Positions 55,605-64,000 of a stretch of DNA of 64,000 nt are shown here, one piece after another. Source of the stretch: Roridomyces roridus. Its lineage: Eukaryota > Basidiomycota > Agaricomycetes > Agaricales > Mycenaceae. Every line of letters starts with the position of its first letter. Within the stretch, counting starts at the first letter, position 1. The stretch lies in contig JARKIF010000049.1 in NCBI GenBank assembly GCA_029378245.1, positions 1-64,000 on the forward strand. The letters run 5' to 3'. The notes under the pieces were generated by a model. That model was not told where the DNA came from. It saw only the letters and a list, made by a program, of their open reading frames with translations, and searched no databases. The position numbers were made by a program, and so were the translations under genes.

Positions 55605-56060
55605 TCGTAATTTTTCCTTTTCTTCTGGATGAACTGGAGGAATTCCATCTGGCTTTTAAAGACGTCGAGCTCAGTCACCTATCTCAACCAAAGGTTCAAA
55701 ATGCTGCCGAATCGAGGCTCGCGCCGCTCCTATTTTGGTACAGAGATCGCAGTACGACGGGTTCGCCCGCTGGCAGAGAACCGGTCAATCAAACCTGCAA
55801 TTGAACTCACAAGTGGAACCTGGACTCTGCTGCGGCGCTGCGCATACGCAGTTTTCACTCACACTGGCGCGTCAAGTTTGACGTCGGGGTAAATTTTTCT
55901 TAAAGAGGAGCCGTCGGCGTACGAGATTGAACATGCAAGTTGAAATTTTTCCCGTCGGACTACCAATCGTTCCGTCGGGAGTGCTGTGGTGGATCCCAGC
56001 GCTAGCGACTTCAATTTGTCAGCCACTGATTAAGATTGGGCGCTTGAAATTTTGCCAAAT
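55605..56060. other. Peroxidase promoter region, duplicated
   Basis: Strongly similar to 48894-49250, including atctcaaccaaaggttcaaa and ccgaatcgaggctcgcgccg. Supports the segmental duplication. Includes the peroxidase promoter. Confidence 0.6.
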
Positions 56061-56064
56061 ACAG

Positions 56065-56890
56065 AGACTCGCCTACAGTTTATACAACTTCCCCTCCCCT
56101 CCTTCCCTCCGAATCGCCTATTCAACCTCCTATAATACTCTTTATATGTCCACACCCCGACGATCTGCCCTGGGGCGCCAAAGGAGATGTTGAGGCCGGC
56201 TGCGGAGGTTGTGTAGACGTTGGAGGAGAGCCAGCCAAGGAGGGGTGGGATGCATGCGAATGATCCTGAGGCGGCGACGATGAGGCAGCCGTAGCGAGGG
56301 AGGTAGGCGGGTGGAGGGAGAACGGCGGAGGCGATGAAGCAGGCTGCGCCGATCAGGGCTAGGGCGGCGGAATGAAGAGCGGGCTGGCAGTGATAGAGTC
56401 CGAGTCAATTGATGCGGAGCCCACTCCATGCACCACCGAAAGCGCCTGCTAAGAGTCGCAGACGCGAGTATCACAACTCGCATGGATCGTTCCTCCGTTC
56501 TGTGCGACTGTTAGGTGACAATCTTGGGAGAATATTAGTGAGAGAACGCACCTGTACCAGAAAGTTGTATAGTAGACAAAACCGGGGAATAGTCCTGGTT
56601 TGTGTCAAGTTTGGCTGGGAACATGGACAATTATGACTTCGACATAGCGGCCTCGGAGGCACCAAGCAGGAATCTCGTAACCGTGAACACAGCGTAGCGT
56701 AGCGATGAGCGCCGGACCGTCGTGCTCCGCGGCTGGCAGAGAATACGTCTCGCATGTGCATGCCTCGCAGTGTGGCGAGTCAACTTTGCGCACGTTTTGG
56801 ACCTGCGTCGGAATATAAACCCATCCCATGGATCGCACAACCAGAGTCGAAGTGAGACGCGTTGCGGGCCGTGGCCTCAACTTCAATCAA
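56065..56890 (-). pseudogene. Dal5-like transporter, decayed copy 2
   Basis: N-terminal debris (YAVFTVTRFLLGASEAAM, then after an intron GLFPGFVYYTTFWYR) at 56540-56700 and C-terminal debris (WLGWLSSNVYTTSAAGLNI) at 56140-56400. The middle, including the LPDYPET block kept in copy 1, is missing. Same order relative to the peroxidase as copy 1. Not functional. Confidence 0.65.
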
Positions 56891-56904
56891 CTTCAAGGCT
56901 CCGG

Positions 56905-57188
56905 CTTCAAGGTTTTCAGGATGCATGGAATCTCCGAAAATACATACATACCATCAGTGCTTTATGTGGAGAGACATTGCCAGTGGGAGAAACGAAGAGA
57001 ATTGTAGGCACAGAATATAGTAGCCCATTGATGAAGTCCCTCACCAGTACGGGAGCCAAAGCATACGCTGGCTCGTCAAACTTGGCCTCTTTGAAAGAGA
57101 TTTCGAGTTGCTGGCAAGCATCGGCCATTGTCTGTGAATGCGACAGATAATACCCATAAGACGCCAAAGCGGGGTCAGTACACGCCAC
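56905..57188 (-). other. Unassigned protein-like open frame
   Basis: About 90 codons without an ATG start (begins after GTG): DPALASYGYYLSHSQTMADA, LVRDFINGLLYSVPTILFVS. Composition looks coding, so it may be an orphan exon or fragment. No family recognised. Confidence 0.25.
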
Positions 57189-57414
57189 AAGACCCTGTTC
57201 TTAGACGCGTCGTAACACTATTCACTCCGGCGTGTCATTGCTTGGGATTCGGGATTCATTTGAACAGGTGACCAGACGTCCAGAACGCGGGGAAGGATTG
57301 AAAAGGAGGCCAGTCGGAGCTCGGTGGTAGTTGGCAGCTAAAAGAAGCATCAGAATTGCCAAAGCTGACGAAATTTCCTCTCTCAGTGCCATCATGCACC
57401 CTTGACCGCATACC

Positions 57415-58520
57415 ATGGCCACCGCGTCTGCTCGCATTAGTCCGGACAGGAACCCCAGCGTTCTCAATCGCGTCCCGGAAGACGATGAAATCGAGGAGCT
57501 GGACGAGGAAGAGATCCTTGAAGAGCAGGGATTTTACAGGGGAGACTACAGGCAGCTGGTGGCACTCTACACCCTTGCGCCCCTGACCTCCGTGGTCGGT
57601 CTGGCCCTGCTCGCTGCGCTTCCATACGTCGCCTATCACCTGCGGGACGGCCACCCATCGACGTATCCGTACCTGGCCATCCTCCCGTTTCCCCTGCCCG
57701 AACTTGTCGCGTCCGCCGGGCTCTACTGCCTGACCTACCTCCTTCGTGGTCCCTTCTACGCAGTTCCTGCGTTTATAATACCCTTTCCGCAAACTGCGGC
57801 CCTCATCTCGACCACACTCTACACCCTCCTCTCAATCTTCGCCCGTTTTGCCGTTCTCGCGCTATTGCTGGTACGACAGTACGCTGCCCACCCCTTCCCC
57901 ACGTGGCATGACCACGCCTTCTTCCGCGTCTGGTGGGTCGCACTCGGCTGGGCTGCAGCGGACGCTGCGATCAGCGTATACCAGGGCTATGCGGGACTAG
58001 CAGTTTATCGTGACGTCCTCATCCCGTCTTGCGATCCGCCCTCTGATCCGGAATGCACGCCCCTCCTCCCTTCGCGTCCCGCCGCCCCTCTGGATCCCGA
58101 GATCGAGGTCGAGAACGACATCGAGCAGCTCGTGGCTCTCAAGGCTCGCGAGGACTTGGAGGATACATACGGAGTCCCCCTCATCGTGAGCCTCCCTTCC
58201 CTTCCAACCCTCCCCCTTGCTGCTCTGCTCACCTACCTCCACAGCACATCCCCGCATTTATACCCTGCCTTCAACGCATCAACGCAATCCTACTCTCCAT
58301 CGGGCTCTTCCTCCTCCTCGGCGCTGCCATCTACCCGGGCCGTGGCAGCCGTCCGTGGGTCCTCGGCACCCTCGCGACGGCTACACACCTCCTGCTCGCC
58401 GTACTTCACGCGCCATTTGTGCTGCCACGCGTCGGGGTGCAGAATGCGGCGTATGTAGGCGCTATCGTGTCGCTTGGCGCGATTTTTGCGGGACTGGGTG
58501 TTTGGGGTGGAATTTCATGA
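57415..58520 (+). CDS. Polytopic membrane protein of unknown function
   Basis: Two exons (57415-58185, 58245-58520), 348 residues. Start MATASARISPDRNPS, acidic head (EDDEIEELDEEEILEE), then about six to eight hydrophobic segments: LAPLTSVVGLALLAALPYVA, LPELVASAGLYCLTYLL, TTLYTLLSIFARFAVLALLL, VWWVALGWAAADAAISVY, a cytosolic loop with PEIEVENDIEQL, and after the intron LLSIGLFLLLGAAIY and AAYVGAIVSLGAIFAGLGVW. No transporter signature recognised. Clean intron and good composition indicate a working gene. Confidence 0.78.
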
Positions 58521-59115
58521 GATTTTTGCATTTTTCACAAAGTACATAACGGAGAACATATACGGAGCACACACACGCACAAAAAATGTACAATTCTTAT
58601 TCGCATTGTTTTCAGACTCCCGCCTACATCGCGAGCTTAAATAAATGAATGTCTGTGAGTGGACCAACGTCGGTGTGGCGAAAAAAGGGTAATTTTGAGT
58701 TTCGTGCTTGGACGACGAACGACCGGAGCTGCGGCGGGCCTGTAGCCAGATTTTCTTTCCCCGCATTCTATCGGTGCTGGGTGCGAGTCGCAGATGGATT
58801 CCTGGGTTCGTCAAAGTGTCCAGCGCGCTCAAGAATCGCCCGATGAGACCGACGACTGGAGGGCCGCCGCCGCCGCCGCCGCCGCCATCGATAATACTTG
58901 CCCTTCGATCCGACCGCCATCTTCGGACCTAGTCTGCGCGCCACTTGCTCCGTCTCGATGCTTCCTTTTGGCTCTTGGGTACCGTGCACTGGGGAAACAG
59001 AAACTTTTGCATTCAATGTGCTTGAAGGACGTCTTGCATTCCTAGTCGACCCCTCTCTGTCCCACCTCTCTTCAAGTTCCTCTCTGCTCTCCGTCGACTT
59101 TAGAAAGCCTCCTCT
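58521..59115. other. Intergenic between convergent genes
   Basis: No gene; contains a (CCG)n run at about 58862-58887. Confidence 0.45.
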
Positions 59116-60371
59116 CTAGATCCTGCGCGCATGCACCGTATGGAACACACAAACCAACCCCGCGACAGTATCCAGCTCATTCTCCACCCTCACACGCAAC
59201 TCGTCAAAAGCAGTTTCCCCGATCCCGCCGTTCGCAAGGATCATGGGACGCACGCTCGCCAGGTATCGGAGGAACACCACGCGGAACGCTTTTCCGAGCC
59301 GACGCAGGGCGTGTGGGCGCGGCCATGCGCCTAGGGGGACGTAGTACGTGTCTGGGGTGATGGCAGTGAAGGCACCGCTGCGTGCGAGGAGCGGTGCGAT
59401 TTGGGGGCTGACTGGGGGCAGGCCGCGGTGGATGAGGGCGGATTGGAGGTAGGCGAAGAAGGTGGAGAGGGCGGGGGCGTGCGTTGAGGGTGTGTGGGTC
59501 GTGAAGGAGGGGTGGAAGGACGGGTAGCGGCCCCATTCGCCCGAGAGGAAGAGGCCGCCTGGCCTTAGGAGGCGCAAGGACTCTGTTATGAGGGCGGGGT
59601 AGGAGGTTACCTGAATGCGCGTCGGGTGAGAGCGGGAAGGGATGCAAGGGCGGCGCGTACCGCCATTGTCACTGACCGCGCGTGGATCAGGTTAAATGTC
59701 CCGTCTGCGTAGGACGTCGGGGTGTTGGCGTCGTGCATCGTGAACTGCACGTTTGGCAGTGGGTATCGGGTGGCGATTGGCACTGGAGATTCATCCAGTC
59801 AGTCGCTGGCCTTTCAACTGGTGATGGGCCCTAATACCAATGTCGAGCGCGCGGAAGGCGACGTGGGGGAAATCGCGCGCCATCTCCATGGTCCTGGTGA
59901 CGCGGTAAGCGGCGGGGGCGGCTGGAGAAGAGGAAGAGCGCACCATTTGCCAGTCCCCGTGCACACGTCCATGACGAACTTTTGGCGCCCCGGGACTCGA
60001 GCCAGTACTTCTGCCACGGGGCAATTTTCAGGATAATGTGCGCCCATGAGCTCCACCAAGGCTCTATGCTGCACATTCATCCTCTATCCATCCATCGGTG
60101 AGTGTCATCGTTCAATGCCAACAAGGGGGACGAAACTGACTTCTTGTTCCGGGGTATCGACAGGCAGCGGATATGGGGACGTAACATGAGAATGGAAGAG
60201 CCGACCATTTCGTTGCGAAAAATAGGTCGGGAAGTCGTCGGGATGCAGTTCTTCGACGTCAGAGTCGCTCAGCTCTGCCCCGGGGTACCGACTCTCCGCC
60301 TCGCCGTCGTCGGATTCCTCATCATCCAAGGTGTAATCGTCGGCGGCGGTGGGTGGCGCGGGGACTGGCAT
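59116..60371 (-). CDS. SAM-dependent methyltransferase, copy 2
   Basis: Paralogue of the gene at 50882-52097 in inverted orientation. Start MPVPAPPTAADDYT at 60371 chosen by alignment with copy 1. Shared blocks: EELHPDDFPTYFSQRNGRLF, VDTPEQE, MNVQHRALVELMG, VMDVCTGTGK, TMEMARDFPHVAFRALDI, NLIHARSVTMAV, LLRPGGLFLSGEWGRYP, and the end CVFHTVHARRI. Same five-exon layout. Intact by eye. Substrate unknown. Confidence 0.82.
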
Positions 60372-60504
60372 TTTCTTGCTAAAGCTAAAGGGCGAGGAAA
60401 AAAACACGATTATCCATGCCCAATCTTGGAACAAAATGAGTCAAGTTCTCCGTGATTTTTCTCGCGAGTCCGGGAGCGTCAAGCTAATTGTAACACGGAA
60501 GTGG

Positions 60505-61217
60505 GGATAATTCTATTGAGAAACCCGGGGTGCAGGTAGAAACCCCCCTTATATAGAAGCCCCAAATTTGTAAAATATTTTGAGGGGGGGTTTCTTCGAT
60601 TTAATCAAATTTGATCGGTACATCTGCCGCGAGCGGCATGACCCGGCAGACAAGCTTACCCATGAATTCTAGCACCTCAACATTAATATTCAGGTACTTA
60701 CTCTGCTGGGAATGTGTGTACCGTGTGGGTATTACTGAATGATTTGCACTGTTGTTCATAAAGGGAGGGAGGATTCGCGACCCGAAGATGGCAATGGCAT
60801 GGCTCGGGCATCGTTGATGGCGCATCAGTCGCCTGGTTATTGTCACAAAACGTGTGAGGACTCTGTTTTGAATCACTCATGTGCGGCCGATAAGCCAGAA
60901 AGGACTCCAAAAGGACTTGAGGTCAATGTGTCGAAGCCATCAATACCCGCACATCCCGCCTGGGGCGCATCAATGGTCTCGGCTCTCGAGTCTCGGACAC
61001 TCTCGTTCAACACCCGTGGAGCAGCATAGATCTAATATCTACTACCAACGCTGACTCTGGAATTGAGACTATGGCATGTCCGGCAACGTGTCGGCATGTG
61101 CAGTCGCATCAAAGTTTGCCACACCGTTGCCGAAAATCACAACCCGGGTTTCCACGTAGAATCTATTTTTAAATGGGGGGTTTCTGCCTTAACCCGGGTT
61201 TCTCAATAGAATTATCC
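60505..61217. mobile_element. 713-bp MITE with 9-bp target duplication (Mutator-like)
   Basis: Inverted ends GGATAATTCTATTGAGAAAC (60505) and the complement ending 61217; the flanks CGGAAGTGG (60496-60504) and CGGAAGTTG (61218-61226) match at 8 of 9 bases. A 9-bp duplication points to MULE ancestry. No transposase inside. Confidence 0.75.
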
Positions 61218-61226
61218 CGGAAGTTG

Positions 61227-62050
61227 CCATATGACAAGGAATAAATTCTTATTACGCGGCCGCCAGCCCCCCCTCGTTCTCGGCGGTGATTTCAGGGTCC
61301 CCCGCTCGCTCGCGTCGTCCCATGTGTCCCTCCAACGCGTTACCTCCAAAGGACCGGTTTTCTGTACAAGAATTTGCGAATTTGAAAGCCAAAAAATCGC
61401 CTATCTTCCGTGTCCAGTAGAGGCCAACGAAGCGGTTGAGTGGCTCCAGCTAAAAAATGTAAGTAATCTACCACTTCGCTAAGATTGCTGGAGAAACAGA
61501 GCCAATTTGTGGATGTAGCTCGAAAAGGAACTTGGTCCGATCAACCTTGGTGTTTAGCGTGGTCCGTTGGTCCGTGTGTCGCCGTCTATGCGAGTGTAAG
61601 TTATCGGCCGAGGAGCATCTCCAGCAGGGACGGCGCGTCTGTGTTTTCTAATCTTTAGGTTTTGTTTCCCGGGTTATAGCGTGTTTTCTCGGAGCGAGGA
61701 TAGTTACAGGTGTGTTTGATCGTACTACCAATTCCAAGGCTCACTCATTTCTTAGCAAGAAGCATGTCTTTCTCTCAGCAGATAAGTACTTAGGTACTGG
61801 GCGCGTCACGGTCAGGCGCATCAGATTTCGTGATCGAGTCTGATCACACTTACTTCCATTTCTCTGCCAACCACGACCTATACTTATTGCTCAAAGCCAG
61901 AAATGTACCACAAAGGCTCTGCGGTTGGACAGGAGGATAAGGATATACGCGCTCAGAGCACATCGGCCCAGCGCGGACCAAGCAAGGTCAACGTAGTGGA
62001 ATGAAAGAGCGCTCGTTTGTGCTGTAGGTTCCAATGTATGGGCTCCAAAA
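61227..62050. other. Intergenic, no gene seen
   Basis: One short frame (61231-61482) without features. Nothing else recognised. Confidence 0.4.
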
Positions 62051-62054
62051 GCCC

Positions 62055-62180
62055 ATGTCGAGTCGGGCCAGCTGGCCGGTCTCCAGTGGCTTTTGAAGTA
62101 TAGGGAAAACGGTTCGGTCGGGCTTAGGTGCGTAAAGTTGAATACTCTAGAGTAGCTGCCGTGTTCGAGTTTGAATCCAT
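62055..62180 (-). pseudogene. CR-H: small remnant of a CR 5' end
   Basis: Plus-strand sequence gctggccggtctccagtggc, tgaagtatagggaaaacgg and cgtaaagttgaatac parallels the CR-D header region (40608-40690) with deletions. About 110 bp survive. Confidence 0.6.
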
Positions 62181-62685
62181 GGAAGACCTTTTTGCTCTGG
62201 GCAGATCAACATCACCTCCCAATCGCTCAAGTCGCCTTCGAAGAGTTCCAGAGTTATTTGAAGTCAAGGGCCCACAAAACGCCTCTTGATGCAACGTACT
62301 GAGAACTGTCCTCTCACACACAAACTCAAAAATGGTACATACAAAGTACTCGTTATATTCAAAGTCAGAGTATGCAACGAACAATCAGGCATGAAAGAGG
62401 AGGAGGAGAGGAGAGAGGAGAGGAATAAGTAATAAAATGAACTATAACATCCTAAAAAGAATTTTTTTGAGATGATGATTGGAAAAGAGTCAGAGAAAGC
62501 GAGCGTGAGGATAACGATAACGAGTGGCAGCACAGTGACGGGGAGGTCGAGCGCAGGAGGAGGAGGAGGAGCATAGCTAGAGGTATAGTTGAAGAGAGGC
62601 GAGACACAGACAGATACAACACAACGGCCAAGAGCGCCGGAACCACCCAAAGAAGAAACCAAGGCTGGTTCGTTAAATCGTGCAT
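62181..62685. other. 3' flank of the terminal gene
   Basis: No gene; contains a GGA-rich tract at 62395-62430. Confidence 0.4.
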
Positions 62686-64000
62686 CTACTCGTTCGCCAC
62701 CTGAATCCACTCATTAGCACACGCCGCGAAAAATTAGATATGTAGAGCAGAGACGTACCTTCAAAACCCTCCTCCCGTCACCCTCATGATCATCCCCATA
62801 ATCGCTCGCATCATCATCCACGACACCCACATGCCCATGGTGGCTCTCATACCCTCCATACGGGTCTTCCTCCACCACAGGCCTCGCTTGGTAGTGCGAC
62901 ACATATCCATCCGCGTACATGTCCTTCCCCCCCGCTGCAGCACCCGACACGGCCGTCCCCGAACCCGCCGAGCTCACATTCGTGTACGAATCCACCAGAC
63001 TCCGCGCACCGCTCTTATTCCTCGTCAGCAAATCCGAGCCAGACGAATGGGCCGCCGTCGCAGCTGGCGGTGGAGGCGGGTACCCAGTCGCCGCGGCATC
63101 TTCACCCGGGTAGGTATAGCCCCCAGCCCCATGGGCCGTATGAGCAGCAGCAGCACCAACAGCCGCCCCACCAGCCATTGCATCCCACTGATGCTGCTGC
63201 TGCTGAGGGTAACCCGTCATCTCATAAGCCCCCGGCGCGCCATAGCCCGCAAACCCAGCCTGTTGATACCCGCCCTCCATCGACATGGGCGGTTGCGCAT
63301 AAGTCCCATGACTGCTCGCCTCGCTGAACCCAAGATCAGAATAGCCCGATGGGTACATGTAGTTGCTCGGCGTGCCCGTCCCCTGCCCGCCCGAGCTGCT
63401 GTGTACGGCGCTGCTGAGAGCGTCAGAAGGCGGACCCCCAGCCCCGTTGTGAGGGTACCCGCCGTCGGCGACCGCGTAGGGATCACCACCATGCTGGCCG
63501 TACGAGTCGGCCCCGTATCCCTGAGACATTATCAGATATTGGAAGAAGAGTGAGAGAGAAGGACATACACCGGGACCGTAGCCATGGTTGTAGTCGTCAT
63601 CATCATCTACAAAGACGGGCGGCGGCGCACGCTTGGCTTCTTCCGCAATTTCACGGTCGAAACGCTTGGCCTGGAAGCAAAGTATGAGCAGAGATTTATA
63701 GAATAGAGGTTACACGTGGGAGACATGTAGCAGCACGGGAAGGCTGATATCCACACATGCAACTCCACGGACGCTCCATGACAGAAAAAAAAGGAAACTC
63801 ACCCTCCTCCTCCGAATCGCATTCGTCACGAGCGCGAATATAATCCCAGCCGCGACGAGACCGACAATGGTGAAAACGGCAGCGACGGCACCTTTGTTTT
63901 GGAGGAATCTGGACAGGGGAAAGGGGTTGTGGTGAGTTTAAATGATACGTACATGGGGGGTTGTGGAGGCAGAGTTTGAAAAGAGGGGTGCATATGCTCC
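62686..64000 (-). CDS. Single-pass membrane protein, 3' part (start outside window)
   Basis: Exons from right to left: 63953->64000 (partial), 63803-63908, 63571-63670, 62759-63520, 62686-62700. The second exon encodes a transmembrane helix (GAVAAVFTIVGLVAAGIIFA) followed by RRRR, a stop-transfer signal. The cytosolic part has AKRFDREIAEEAKRAPPPVF, DDDDDYNHGYGPG, then a long Gly/Tyr/Ser/Gln-rich disordered tail (YPQQQQHQ, YPPPPPAATAA) ending RRVLKVANE. Tails like this occur in fungal cell-surface sensors or glycoprotein-like proteins with one helix. The ectodomain is off the window, so identity is open. Confidence 0.75.

Noticed and set aside
63521..63570. Terminal gene starting at the MSQGYG methionine (63529)
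   Set aside because: That methionine lies in an intron; the acceptor ctcag joins GYGAD to the upstream GYGPG exon, and a transmembrane exon lies further upstream.
1..64000. tRNA, rRNA genes or CRISPR arrays
   Set aside because: None recognised by eye; CRISPR arrays are not expected in a fungal nuclear genome.

Overview
The window looks like nuclear DNA of a basidiomycete fungus, most likely an agaricomycete mushroom. Genes carry many 45-80 bp GT-AG introns (a few GC-AG). Both strands are used. The mobile DNA (chromodomain Ty3/gypsy, Copia, a KDZ transposon carrying a Ulp1-type protease, several MITEs) and the multi-copy Crinkler-RHS-like (CR) family are typical of that group. I cannot name the species.

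Layout. 1-9.4 kb is housekeeping: a partial gene end, a non-LTR element tail, a Ser/Thr kinase, and a head-to-head lipid pair made of an AYR1-like short-chain reductase (minus) and a CHO2-like phosphatidylethanolamine methyltransferase (plus). 9.7-31.7 kb is a CR locus. CR-A (full length) and CR-B (short) look intact. CR-C is one gene broken into pieces spread over 13.26-31.65 kb by a hAT-type MITE, a 10.6-kb KDZ transposon with perfect 8-bp target duplications, and a TA-flanked MITE that itself holds a 5.5-kb Copia element with apparently identical LTRs. 32.4-39.1 kb is a 6.66-kb chromodomain Ty3/gypsy element with near-identical LTRs and a strong predicted -1 frameshift signal. 39.9-43.7 kb holds CR-D (decayed), CR-E (intact, short) and CR-F (decayed, carrying two MITEs).

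43.4-60.4 kb is a duplicated neighbourhood. A unit of CR 5' end, heme-thiolate peroxidase and Dal5-like transporter occurs twice. In the first copy the peroxidase is split by a 4.4-kb CACTG-ended element. In the second copy the peroxidase is intact and the CR and transporter parts are decayed. Two intact paralogous methyltransferase genes lie in inverted orientation around this region, with a conserved-looking membrane protein gene between them. 60.5-62.2 kb has a 9-bp-TSD MITE and a CR remnant. The window closes inside the 3' part of a single-pass membrane protein gene on the minus strand.

How it works together: the coherent biology is (i) membrane phospholipid synthesis from the AYR1/CHO2 pair, and (ii) an arms-race-like locus in which CR genes expand, lose their C-terminal nuclease-like half, and serve as repeated landing sites for at least four transposon classes. 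The most unusual items are the nested insertions in CR-C, the KDZ element with its two passenger genes, the short NTPase-only CR subfamily, and the Copia copy that moved recently despite a broken integrase.
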